The notes under the pieces were generated by a model. That model did not search any database. It saw only the letters and a list, made by a program, of their open reading frames with translations, and was not told the DNA's origin. This document shows positions 34,500-44,836 of a stretch of DNA of 64,000 nt, in pieces. Position 1 is the first letter of the stretch, and each line of letters opens with the position of its first letter. Source of the stretch: Hymenopellis radicata (lineage: Eukaryota > Basidiomycota > Agaricomycetes > Agaricales > Physalacriaceae); assembly GCA_015501595.1 (NCBI GenBank), contig JADNRX010000052.1, forward strand, positions 145,117-209,116. The letters are read 5' to 3'. The position numbers were made by a program, and so were the translations under genes.

Positions 34500-34704
34500 G
34501 GTTTTTGGGGTGAAAAAGAGTGGGTTTATACGTTGCTCGTCGTGGATATGGTCGTGGTCGTAGTTCTTCCTCTCCACTCGGACCTGTAGGGCGCTGCAGC
34601 AACTTCGAGTGGAGAGGAAGAAAAAGAAGAAGAAAATTCGGCTGGCGAACAATTATGATCGCAAGTCTCACGTGGCGATGGCATCATCTAAATCCATTCG
34701 TCAC
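34500..34704 (-). promoter_or_regulatory. URA2 5' region left between the start codon and the inserted block
   Basis: Only about 205 bp separate the URA2 ATG from the first copy of the 36-bp repeat that bounds the inserted block. The stretch contains a pyrimidine-rich tract on the URA2 strand (CTTCTTTTTCTTCTTCC at about 34610-34635), typical of fungal core promoters. Any upstream elements farther out have been displaced by 4.3 kb. Confidence 0.5.
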
Positions 34705-34740
34705 TGATCTGCAGTGATTAGATTAATCTCCCGCTCACCG
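34705..34740. repeat. 36-bp direct repeat, left copy
   Basis: Identical over 36 bp to 39064-39099 (begins TGATCTGCAGTGATTAG, ends CCCGCTCACCG). The duplicated block begins at the next base, so this looks like a long target-site duplication or a filled-in staggered break. Confidence 0.9.
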
Positions 34741-34841
34741 GTCCATATTCCAGCAATAACTTTACCGATAGAAGGTGCTTACAGAATGCTTGTCCGCAGG
34801 TGACAAGTCGGGTCGGAAAGCAAGTTGGATGGTCTCCGATG

Positions 34842-36675
34842 GGTTTATTACCCGATCCGCTGGGTACTTACCTGCCATGCCGCTGATCGGCATCCCAAAT
34901 AGGCAATGGCAGGTAAGTCCCAACGGCGCGATATCCATTCTTGTTCGCTCGTTTGGCGCCTCAGCAGCATAAACACTGCTCAGAATGTTGGATATATGTT
35001 GATGCTGTCTTCTCCCATGTTGATCTGTCCCGGGAGGCTGCTTGAACGCCCAAATTCGCAGAATGGCAGGTAAGTCCTTGTTTGATTAGTCATCGACTTA
35101 CCTGCCATGCTGTGCACGTAGCGCGTTTACTGAAAATCAGTCTTCTGGACCACGGGCTCTCTTGCACGAAACGGGAACTACACTGATAGCTGGACTGTCT
35201 ACAGACCAACTTAAACTTAACTTCATTGCTTTTCAGACCGTCACTGCCGGAATTCCGGTGAAGACCGTACGCGACGCGATGACTACCGGGTTCCGCGGCA
35301 GCGGAAGATTTTTTTGCGTACTTCAGGCTCTCAGACAGGTTCTGTGGCCTCTTATGTTGCCCTATAAAGCTCTCTCTAGTTCTCTTTCCTTGAATTCTTT
35401 TTCTGTGAGGTTTTGACGAGAATACCCAGTGTATTGGGTCAAAAACCCCGATGGGTTTATTACCCGATCCGCTGGGTACTTACCTGCCATGCCGCTGATC
35501 GGCATCCCAATAGGCAATGGCAGGTAAGTCCCAACGGCGCGATATCCATTCTTGTTCGCTCGTTTGGCGCCTCAGCAGCATAAACACTGCTCAGAATGTT
35601 GGATATATGTTGATGCTGTCTTCTCCCATGTTGATCTGTCCCGGGAGGCTGCTTGAACGCCCAAATTCGCAGAATGGCAGGTAAGTCCTTGTTTGATTAG
35701 TCATCGACTTACCTGCCATGCTGTGCACGTAGCGCGTTTACTGAAAATCAGTCTTCTGGACCACTGGCTCTCTTGCACGAAACGGGATGTACACTGATAG
35801 CTGGTAACTGTCTGGTCTACAGACTAAATTAAACTTAACTTCATTGCTTTTCAGACTGTCACTATCGGAATTCGGTGAAGACCGTACGCGACGCGATGAC
35901 TACCGGTTTCCGCGGCAGCGGAAGATTTTTTTGCGTACTTGAGGCTCTCGGACAGGTTCCGTGGCCTCTTATGTTGCCCTATAAAGCTCTCTCTAGTTCT
36001 CTTTCTTTGAATTCTTTTTCTGTGAGTTTTTGACAAGAATACCCAGTGTATTGGGTCAAAAACCCTGATGGTTTATTACCCGATCCGCTGGGTACTTACC
36101 TGCCATGCCGCTGATCGGCATCCCGAATAGGCAATGGCAGGTAAGTCCCAACGGCGCGATATCCATTCTTGTTTCGCTCGTTTGGCGCCTCAGCAGCATA
36201 AACACTGCTCAGAAATGTTGGATATATGTTGATGCTGTCTCCTCCCATGTTGATCTGTCCCGGGAAGCTGCTTGAACGCCCAAATTCGCCGAATGGCAGG
36301 TAAGTCCTTGTTTGATTAGTCATCGACTTACCTGCCTGTGCACGTAGCGCGTTTACCGAAAATCAGTCTTCTGACCACTGCTCTCTTGCACGAAACGGGA
36401 AGTACACTGATAGCTGTGTAATCTGTTGTCTACAGACCAAATAAACTTAACTTCATTGCTTTTCAGACTGTCACTTCAAATTCTGGTGAAGACCATACGC
36501 GACGCGATGACTACCGGTTTCCGCGGCAGCGGAAGATTTTTTTGCGTACTTCAGGCTCTCGGACAGGTTCTGTGGCCTCTTATGTTGCCCTATAAAGCTC
36601 TCTCTAGTTCTCTTTCTTTGAATTCTTTTTCTGTGAGTTTTTGACAAGAATACCCAGTGTATTGGGTCAAAAACC
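34842..36675. mobile_element. Tandem array of three ~606-611 bp terminal-inverted-repeat elements with 8-bp TSD (hAT-like)
   Basis: Three head-to-tail units lie at 34842-35447, 35454-36064 and about 36070-36675. The whole array is flanked by CTCCGATG (34834-34841 and 36676-36683). Copy A holds a single CTCCGATG (as CATCGGAG, 4389-4396) and no element, so it is the empty site. The outer ends form imperfect 25-bp inverted repeats with 20 matches: left begins GGTTTATTACCC and right, read inward, begins GGTTTTTGACCC; both end CTGGGTA. Units are separated by CCGATG and CTGATG, remnants of the same target. There is no transposase coding capacity. An 8-bp duplication suggests hAT superfamily mobilisation, although the terminal bases are not the usual hAT ones. 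Confidence 0.85.
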
Positions 36676-36698
36676 CTCCGATGCTAACAATGATAATA

Positions 36699-37955
36699 CT
36701 AATAAATAATCCCGAGTTGTAAATTCTCCAATTCACACCTAGCTCCCAGGGCGAACTGTTCAAAGACAGCGACGCCGGACTCCAGAGTCTCAGAACCCAA
36801 CGTGCCCGTTATGTTTCCTATCCATCTCGTGTACGGAAAGTCAGGCAGACCAGCCACAACGAGTTCTGTCTGCACAACAGCCTCCAAAACACCTTCATCT
36901 CCCAAATCAATCTCAATCAGATACGCGTCCGGTTGGGATCCATTGGGAGGCCAGGTAGAATTACTGGGACGGACTTTGACCAAGTCCGTGGTGCAGGTCG
37001 CGCCAGTCAACATTTCTCCATCGCGCGCAACGTAGCCGCTGACAAACTCGTTTCCTTCCCTGTCGACAGCATCGAACCAAACGATGGAATATGGTCCGAG
37101 AGACGCGTGTCCCCAAAGCCAAGAGCTCACGCTCTCCGCGAATGTGCGATCGCTCCAGTTCTAAGAGAGTGTTAGTAGTACCTTTGGCGTTGGACAGAGC
37201 ATTCACATACTTTATCATGATATCCGGCTCCAGAAAAGCTGATCGGTTCACCCAGTACTTCAAAATTCGCGTAGGCTTTCGCGTCGGGGACGGCGTTTGC
37301 CCAACCGACATGGGGAAGGATTTGCATGTCCTGCCCAGCCTCGGCAGGCCCACAGGGATAATGGGCTGGGGCTCTCTGTTCAACGCGCCATATTAACACC
37401 AATAATGAGCTGTATATAAACAGATGTAGAACATACAGATTCCAAATACAGAGAGCCTTGTACCCCAACTTCCGGGGCATCGATGTCCACGACATAATGC
37501 GCCATATCGGGCGTACCGCCCCAGCTCGCGCCCGTGCCCGTGAACACCCCGCTCGTCCCATCCACTACGGTGTTGACAACAGCAGACTCCGCATCCACGA
37601 TGAACTGGCCCGTGGTCCCGTTGGCGAATGAAGTCCAGATGTACACGGAGGTAACGACGGGGGATTCCTCAAGGAAGGGGAACGCGTCCGCAGTCGAGGT
37701 AAAGAACGTGATGACGACGGAAGACTTGTCCACGGCGGACACGGCGTCGAAGTACCACCAGTCGAACACGGTACCGTTGACTGGCTGCACCTTGGGTGCG
37801 TCCAGGCCGTGCGCATCCGATATGAACTGGACGCGACTTTCGCCTGTTTGGACGGGACCAGCGATGGTGCTATGCTCGACCAAAGCAGAAGCGGCTTGGA
37901 GAGCGAGTACAAGGAGGCCAGAGGCCCATAGACACAGACGGTGAGAACGGTCCAT
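36699..37955 (-). CDS. AttH/CrtC-like lipocalin-fold protein, copy B (intact frame)
   Basis: ATG at 37955 (MDRSHRLCLWASGLLVLALQ), with a signal peptide to about residue 25. The WWYFDAV signature lies near residue 60. There are three exons with introns near 37375-37437 and 37160-37215. Unlike copy A, exon 3 keeps the base that preserves the frame (GAGCGTGAGCTCTTGG on the coding strand), so the protein reads through WLWGHASLGPYSIVWFDAVD to EQFALG. The copy A stop codon is replaced here, and translation continues for 14 more residues (ARCELENLQLGIIY) before the stop at 36699. Length is about 380 residues. The family includes the carotenoid hydratase CrtC, AttH, and fungal pericyclic enzymes; the substrate here cannot be predicted. 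Probably secreted or in the secretory pathway. Confidence 0.78.
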
Positions 37956-38342
37956 GTTTACGATGTAACAGAAGGAAAGTCACTTATTATGTATCATCGA
38001 GGGCCAGGTACAGAGCGATTGAAACGCGTCGCCGTGTAGCCCTTATTGTTATTGAACGTGGCCGGCGCGAAGACGGCGATGCCAATCCGAATCGTCCGAG
38101 ATGATCGGATTTAGAACTTGTTTAGAACCGTGGTCCGTGAAGAGTCTTCGCATGGGGATTGCACGGGGAGTGGGAGAAGGACCCAGTCATCCTTTGGTTG
38201 GGACGGCAGGGGGAGGGCTAGGTGAGGGCTCATTTCACACGTCCCTCAAGCAGGTAAGTAAACAATTGCCATCGGCACCAGAAACAATAGTAAGTTCTCC
38301 CTTCGAAGGTCCAGTTGTTCAATTGTCCATATCAATCCTATT

Positions 38343-39040
38343 CTAGTTCTTCCCAAGCTGATGATACTCCTTCAAACACATCACTATGATCCTGGCTTCT
38401 CGAACAACGTCGTCTCCTCTATAGCATTCTCTCTCTTCTCGTTCAGCTGAACATCCTCTTCGTCCTCCTCCACATCGAAATAGAACGCAGCCGCTATACA
38501 TACCCTTGATCAAATGCGACCTTGGCAAGTCAAACTCCCTCCACATATTGACCGCTCCAACCAACTTCTCATTCGGTTACAACTTCCTCAACGGATTCCT
38601 CGAAACCCTCGACAACTCGGCCTTGATATTTGGATTAGCGAAGGGTGTCATCGTGCGCTCGATATAGTCGCGGTGGTGCTTTTCGTCGAAGCCATGCCCG
38701 CGAACGAGACCTGCTCCGGATTCGTATAAAGCCTTCCTAGTCGTCTCCTTGCACTCCTCATCCGCAACCGCCTCCACGATGGTCTTGTACTCTTTTATGT
38801 ACCCGAGGAATGCCAACATCGCATGCCCCGCACTGGTTCAAAATATACAGCTTCCGCTTGCAAGAAAGGCTGCAGACTGTCCTGGAGCTGCATCCCCTTG
38901 ACATCGAGTGTAACCTTTACTTTACTCTTCTCCACGAGGTGAAGCCACGCCCGCTATGGTGAGTGCTCGTCAACTTGGAAGCTCGAGGAAGGTAACGGAG
39001 CATGCATACATATTTCCCGCCCAAAAATGCACGACTTTCT
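38343..39040 (-). pseudogene. Mannitol-1-phosphate 5-dehydrogenase remnant, copy B
   Basis: Retains the N-terminal stub (KKVVHF near 39035) and the first intron with an intact AG acceptor. It then jumps by a large deletion to the C-terminal catalytic domain: LAFLGYIKEYKTIVEAVADE, KALYESGAGLVRGHGFDEKH, SRVSRNPLRKL. An in-frame TAA replaces the codon before PNEKLVGAVNMWREFDLPRS, near 38575. A C-terminal exon follows (FYFDVEEDEEDVQLNEKRE). The middle of the Rossmann domain, present in copy A, is missing. The two copies therefore decayed by different deletions. Confidence 0.85.
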
Positions 39041-39063
39041 TGGCGGGATGGACAGAAGTGCTG

Positions 39064-39099
39064 TGATCTGCAGTGATTAGATTAATCTCCCGCTCACCG
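39064..39099. repeat. 36-bp direct repeat, right copy
   Basis: Identical to 34705-34740. The bases just outside (34704 C and 39063 G; 34741 G and 39100 C) differ, so the match is exactly 36 bp. Confidence 0.9.
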
Positions 39100-39268
39100 C
39101 CTCCCGCCTCCTCACAACATTACATTAGATTTTCTTCAGACAGTCGCCATATGCGGGCTCAATTATGCAAACAGCCAACCGAAACAAGGTCTCCGAACTA
39201 GAGCTGCCTGCCATGCATTTACCGCCGTCCTCCTTCACCCATCTGCCCAGACATCATCATCTGCATCA

Positions 39269-40556
39269 TCATTCCGAGATGCCCGGACAAAGCTTGTACA
39301 CCAGCAGTGGCCAAGTTCGCTCTCTCCTCTCCAAAATGGCTGACAATATACGCGTGTTCGCCTTTTCCTTGAGGTCCTTGTACCACTCATTGATAGCCAC
39401 ATAGTCCATCTTGGTTTGAAACTTGCACTTCACGCCGTCGCCGTCAGAGTAAGGTATTTCAAAGTACGAAAGTCGCTCGAGGGCTTGGTAGTCGCGTTCG
39501 ACCCGTGGACCGCCAACACGATAATCGACATGGAAGATGGCGTAGTCACCGGGGCCCAGCGATACAGAGCACGTTTTTGGGTCGACGATGAAAGGATGCT
39601 TCTTCTCTGCATTCTTGATCTCCAAAGAGGCATCGTGTCAGACCGCGTACGTATTGATGTCGTGGTAAATAGTTACCTCTCTGCCATTAATGTGAGTAAT
39701 GACGTATTTTGCACTGAGAACGCCAAGAGAACGCCCGCTGAGCATCAGATCATTAGTCGCGTGGCGTAGAAGGAAATTGGGACGGACGTGTCTGGGTCCT
39801 CGATGGTCGATATCTTTTCTCCAGGTTTCCGGCCTTGCGAAAGAATATCTGACCCTCGAGGAGTTGTCACAGCAAGGATGTCTGCAGCGTGCACTACAAC
39901 TTTAATGGGTGTCTTCGGATTCTGGCGGTTCTGGACGAGAATAACCAAGCCCAAGAGGTCACCGCTAGTCCCAGGAAGTGCGTTGAGGGTATTTTCAGGG
40001 GTCATATCGTCTATGTCGGATGGTATACTATCTCCCGGGAGATGGGATAACCTATGGAGATACGTGATTAAACTTCCCCCGACGCGATTGAATATAGATT
40101 GCAATACCGAGCATCAACTTGACCAGCAATAGAGACCCAAGCACCTACACCATTTCGCGCGTGGCCTTGAGCAAAGATAGGATGCTCCGGGTATATTCCA
40201 TGGGGTCTAACGTCGACGCTAAACGCGCGACAAAGTGGCGGGACTTTGAAGGCAGCACAATCAACTTTATGGCTCGCTCTGTAGTGGACAACCTGACAGT
40301 TGCGATCGCAGTATCGGACAGATCTTAAGAAGAACATCTGTATTCGACATCATTGCAATGCGTCGTGTACTCACCGACACTGAGAACAAGATTGAAGCGG
40401 CTTCCGACCGTGTTCTTCTTTGCCACAATTGGTGCATCGTAGCTTGGCCACTTGGGTATCAGTTTTACGCTGTTCTATCCCAGCTTGTATGGAATCGACG
40501 CCAGGATCTGTTGCATTTTTCAACCTTTCGAACCAATCCGGATATTGTGAGGGCAT
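39269..40556 (-). CDS. MYND-type zinc finger protein 1
   Basis: ATG at 40556 (MPSQYPDWFERLKNATDPGV). A MYND finger spans the first intron: CTNCGKEEHGRKPLQSCSQC, then RYCDRNCQVVHYRASHKVDC, giving the full set of Cys/His ligands. Downstream, ILVQNRQNPKTPIKVVVHAA and the C-terminal domain (SLGPGDYAIFHVDYRVGGPR, INEWYKDLKEK) match the neighbouring paralogue. MYND fingers mediate protein-protein contacts; no SET domain is present. The listed end follows the open frame. However, the A-run at about 39368 (GAAAAGG, against GAAAAAGG in the paralogue) is one base short, and restoring register by comparison would place the stop near 39219. Tandem duplicate of the next gene. Confidence 0.75.
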
Positions 40557-40881
40557 CGGTGGAACAACGTCTGAGTTGAACTTCGCTCCTGGGTTTAAAG
40601 TATGATGTTTCAGATCGTACTACTGCTACGACACAGAAAGAACCACTTACAAAAACAGTGCGCCGCTCTCGTTCTGCCCTCGTTGGTGGGAGAAAATGAA
40701 AGAAGCTTCTGAGCAACGCCATCGCGCGTGGATGACTTATCTAATCTACCTCACTCCATGGTGGGCTTGCTCAAAGGAAGTCAGGTTACCAAGGCTACAT
40801 CAGGTTTTGGATAGTTATCATGGCCAGTCCATCCACACACATTCAGCTCGTGCAGACGAAGTTTACTAAAGTCCCGCGCGT

Positions 40882-42199
40882 CTACTGTTCGCCACCGTTC
40901 AATCTCTGCATGAGCACTGCGAGACGCTCTAGACCAGTAGTGTACAGCTTCGTTCTGCCCTCTCCATAGTGGCTTATGAGATACTCATATTCACCTTTTT
41001 CTTTGAGGTCCTTGTACCACTCATTCACAGCCGGATAGTCCACCTTGGTTTGGAACTTGCATGCCTTGCCGTCGACGTCCGTATAAGGTATTTCGAAATA
41101 TGCAAGTCGCTCGAGAGCCTGGTAGTCGCGTTCTAACTGTGGACCACCGACCCAATAATCAAGACGAAAGATGGCGTAGTCACCAGGTCCCAATGATACA
41201 GAGCAAGTCGCCGAGTCAACAATGAAAGAATGCTTCCCGTTTGTCTTCAAAAGCTGTAAGAGGCATGATGTCAAACCATGTATCGGTCTTGCCATAACGA
41301 GTTACCTCTTTGCCGTTAACAAAAGGAATGGTGATGTGTGTGGCATGGAAGCCAGCACGGGAACGCGTGGCACTGAACATTGGGTCGTAAGTTGTGTAGT
41401 GTCAGATAAATTGGGTACAGACTTGTCGGGGTCCTCAATGGACAAAATCCTTTCCCCAGGCTTCCTGCCTTGCAAAAGTACATCTGATCCTCGTGGCGTT
41501 GACACTGCAATAATGTCTGCACCACGCACTACGACTCTGCCAGTTGTTTTTGGATCCTGGCGATTCTGGACAAGAATAATCAGGCCCAAGAATGGACCGC
41601 TAGTACCAGGAAGCGCGCGAAAGGCGTCTTCGGGGGCCATGTTGTGAAGGCCGGGCCCGGGGCCCCGACCTCCTACATAATGTGCCAATCTATGGGAACA
41701 TGGATGAGTTGTCCCGCAAGGACGAATAAACGTTGTTTACATACCGAGCATCGATCTGACCGCCGGATGAAACCCAAGCCCCTACGCTATTTTGTGAATG
41801 ACCATGAGCAAATATAGGGTGTTCAGGGTAGGGTCCGTCGGCTCTAAGTTCAATGCTAAATGCGCGACAAAGTGGCGGAACTTTGAAGGTAGCGCAATCA
41901 ACTTTATGGCCTGCTCTGTAGTGCATGATTTGACACTCGCGGTCGCAGTACCGTACAGATCTAAGTCAGAACGTTGATATTAGACGTCTCGTACCATCAA
42001 AAACAACATTTACTCACCGACACCGAGAGCAGAACTGAAGTGGTTTCCGGTCGTGTTCTTCTTTGCCACAATTGGTGCATCGTAGCTTGGCCATCTTTAC
42101 AGTCGCTTCACAATGTTCTATACTAGCTAGTACAGGATGATTTGGATCTTGTCTCTCTGGAAGCCAGTCCGGCCGCTGTGGAGACATCTTGGGTGGCAT
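40882..42199 (-). CDS. MYND-type zinc finger protein 2
   Basis: ATG at 42199 (MPPKMSPQRPDWLPERQDPN). MYND finger: CTNCGKEEHDRKPLQFCSRC, then after an intron RYCDRECQIMHYRAGHKVDC. The same central (ILVQNRQDPKTTGRVVVRGA) and C-terminal (FIVDSATCSVSLGPGDYAIF, NEWYKDLKEKGEYEYLISHY) blocks as the upstream-lying paralogue, in the same orientation. The stop at 40882 follows VLMQRLNGGEQ. No frameshift is seen. The C-terminal domain of this pair is not a family I can name. Confidence 0.78.
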
Positions 42200-42591
42200 T
42201 GTAAGTACTAGCTGTCAGAAAACAGTTCTGGCCTCGAAACACGGGGAGTCAGAATTTCGTATCAGTCGTGGCGTATGGAATAGTACTTACAAAGAAACTG
42301 TCTGCCGCCGCCGCTCGTGGGAGGAAGTACAGGAAGGTCTGAGCGACACATGTTGGAATGAATTATCTAATCTACCCCGCTCCGTAATTGGCTCACCGGC
42401 AACTTGCGCTCTTTTTTTTGGCTCGCAACAACCACCACACCATTCACTTGGAACATTGACGAGTGTGGCGTTTATTCTGACCCGCATGGAGTTTCCAAGT
42501 TCGAAGATGCAATAGCAACTGTCACTATCATTTCTCAATGTATTGCGTCGGTACGTTTTCAGTCATCTTTTGAATTGCCTGCGATATTGGC
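42200..42591. other. Intergenic, nothing recognised
   Basis: Upstream region of MYND gene 2 and 3' flank of the next minus-strand locus. It contains a T8 tract at about 42411. Confidence 0.4.
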
Positions 42592-43082
42592 TCAGGATGT
42601 GAAGCAACCTTGTTCCTTGGTTGCCTGCTGCCACGTTCTCCGAGGGCTCACCGGAGACTGGGATCCATTCCACCATATCAGGTCCATCTTCTTCTGTATC
42701 CACGTTGCCCACCCACTCGCCCCCAGCCGAATGTCACTCCCAGTTGGAGGTGCAGATCGCATTCTTCGAATAATATCGAATGACTCGTCGGCTGATTTAC
42801 CAGAGGTATGGACGCCCAATTCAGGTGATGCGATTCCGAAGCGATCCTATGACCAGCGCGGGTGTAGTAGGTTTACTGATTCCCCAGACCCACGCTTTCA
42901 ACAACTTCGGAAGGGGTAGCGACGGAAGTGGTATGTTTTGAATTCCGACGTGCTTCTCTCCTCAGCAGACTCGATTCCCCGCGGTCTCGATCTGGAGATG
43001 GACTTGTGTTTCCCCGCGAACTTGAAGAGTTGTTGATGTGGGCTTCAATCAGCTCGGCGATCCAAGACCTTTGCACTGACAC
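42592..43082 (-). CDS. Small hypothetical protein, start uncertain
   Basis: Two minus-strand exons look coding. The first holds SWIAELIEAHINNSSSSRGN and an Arg/Ser-rich stretch. After a probable intron near 42830-42875 the second reads SFDIIRRMRSAPPTGSD, then GWATWIQKKMDLIWWNGSQS, and ends GCFTS at 42592. No ATG is present in the first exon's open frame, so the true start must lie in an upstream exon or the locus is a remnant. The family is unknown. Confidence 0.35.
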
Positions 43083-43195
43083 TGTGCGAATAGTAGTAAC
43101 GCGGCCGCAAAAAGTTCTTTACCACCGACGTATTTATCCCTCCGACAAGGCTCCTGTCTACCCACATGTTCGTGGTTCCAACTTCATGTTGGGGG

Positions 43196-43203
43196 TATAA
43201 ATT
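43196..43203 (+). promoter_or_regulatory. Probable TATA box
   Basis: TATAAATT, 61-68 bp upstream of the ATG at 43264, preceded by a G-run. Position and motif fit a core promoter. Confidence 0.4.
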
Positions 43204-43263
43204 CGAGGCAGGGGACTTCCCCGACCTCACCGTTCCATTCTTTCGCTGCACGCTGGTCTAGCC

Positions 43264-44571
43264 ATGGACTCGCCTAGTCAAAACTTTGAGAAACTCTCAT
43301 TTCCTGGACGCGATGGCTACTTCAATTGTATTATCATCGAAGCTTTGACGCATGGTTTGCACAGTCCGCTATTTGAGAGCTCATGGCGCTGACATGCATG
43401 TCATAGGAGTTTATAGCGCTTTAGTTCTAGTTGCCCTCTGGCAAACAGGTGAAAGATTCCCTTTGCTGTCAACAATGTACTTCAACTAACCCTGTGATCT
43501 AGCTTCCATGAAGTACAGCCGCGTCCGCATCATCATGCTTTCGGTTCTCGTCCTCATGTACCTTCTCGCGACTACACATCTCGCCGTACGTTGGTACTGG
43601 GTACGCCAAGCCTTTGTTGTCGACGCCGCGACTCCCGAGGAATCCTTCTACGTCTTCCTGGAGGTCAAATACTTCTGGGTGTGGGTAGTCAGCGGCCTTA
43701 CCTTTGGCTCAACACTGTAATCGCGGACAGCGTCTTGGTCAGTCTGTCCTTACATCGATGTCTCGTCTCGACCTCTGACAGCGCTCTCTAGATATGGCGG
43801 TGCTGGACTATCTGGAGTCGGGATTGGCGAAGCGTAATCCTTCCCATAGTGTTCACCATAACTGGCGCAGGTAACCGTCTTCTCCATTTACCGCCTAATT
43901 TACCAGCCGATTCAACTCAATCTTTTAATAGTGTTCAACGGTTTCTTCCTGTACCAAGAGATGGTCGTCACCGACGATCCCAACCAAGAAGTGTCCGCCT
44001 GGGGCAGCAGCATCAACTGGGGCTTCCCTTCCTCATCATGTCCCTGGTCACCACTCTGACCTGCACCAGCCTCATCGTGTACCGCATCTGGCTGATCTCC
44101 AAAAAGAAGAACGGCAGTAAAGGTTTCTTGAAGACCTATCGCGGGGTCATCGAGATCTTGATACAATCGGCAGCCCTTTATCTATTGGCACTGATCATGT
44201 TCCTTGCTTTCTTCGTGCGTGACGATCTGAGGAGCATGTATCCTCTGCCGATCTTGGACTCAGTCACGGTCTGTCATGTTCAATAGTCTTACTCACAGAT
44301 GAGCTGATCTATGCATCAGGGTATTGCTCCGACGTTGATAGTTGCCCGCGTAGCTGCCGGGGAAACGCGTCTTCAGAGCGATGAGCCTGTTGATAATACA
44401 CCGTTGCAGCTTGATACGGATCATCACATTCCATTGCCTCCTCCGGATATTGTATTGGTGGGCTGCCCATTCACTATGTCCGATTTGGAGCTCAACGATG
44501 AAGAACAGGATATCAGCCGTCTTTCCGATTCCGATTCTGATGAAAAGACAGATCCGGCGGCCGTAGTCTAG
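43264..44571 (+). CDS. Seven-TM membrane protein of the expanded Agaricomycete family
   Basis: ATG at 43264 (MDSPSQNFEKLSFPGRDGYF). Multiple introns of about 50-60 nt. Hydrophobic segments in order: VYSALVLVALWQT; IIMLSVLVLMYLLATTHLAV; WVWVVSGLTFG; a VLIWRCW-type segment; VILPIVFTITGAVFNGFFLY; FPFLIMSLVTTLTCTSLIVY; and LIQSAALYLLALIMFLAFFV. The cytoplasmic-looking tail is acidic and Ser-rich (DLELNDEEQDISRLSDSDSD). This architecture, with the IxRCW motif, is typical of a large family of uncharacterised mushroom membrane proteins with receptor-like topology. Ligand and signalling role are unknown. Confidence 0.75.
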
Positions 44572-44836
44572 GACTTTTCGCTCATTTCGTTCCACTGTTC
44601 CAGGGCGTTCGTTTATACCCGTTTCTCAAATCGCAGGCGAACAACATTCAAAGATATGGTAACATCAAATGTACAAACTAAAAGCTACTTGTTTACTTGT
44701 GGCAATACGAGCTTCGTGTATCAAAGAAACACCGAAAACCATCCCGACATCGAGATGAAGACAACACCGGACCTCTCATCTCGAGAGAGGAATGAAGACA
44801 TAACGTGAACAGCTTTGCCATCGGCAAACACGGAGA

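Larger units (their letters stand above)
34741..39063. repeat. Duplicated block, copy B (inverted, inserted upstream of URA2)
   Basis: The reverse complement of copy A (1651-4482), except that copy B holds a 1.84-kb tandem element array (34842-36675) and lacks the CAACCTA-rich insertion. Homology ends exactly at the 36-bp direct repeats on both sides. Genes inside, in minus-strand order: a dehydrogenase remnant, then the AttH-like gene. The direct repeats indicate that B is the derived insertion and that the source was copy A or a third locus. Confidence 0.88.

Noticed and set aside
35162..36644. Repeated 70-84 codon frames (GFRGSGRFFCVLQAL...) in each array unit as a protein family
   Set aside because: They occur once per transposon-like unit, vary in start, have no domain and are explained by the tandem repetition.
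36802..37944. Plus-strand frames of 77-136 codons in copy B
   Set aside because: Antisense shadows of the AttH-like exons; the same shadows occur in copy A.
1651..39063. The whole 1.6-39 kb interval as one giant mobile element with terminal inverted repeats
   Set aside because: The 36-bp direct repeat brackets copy B only, and the interval contains essential single-copy genes such as URA2, so a local duplication explains the inverted pair better.
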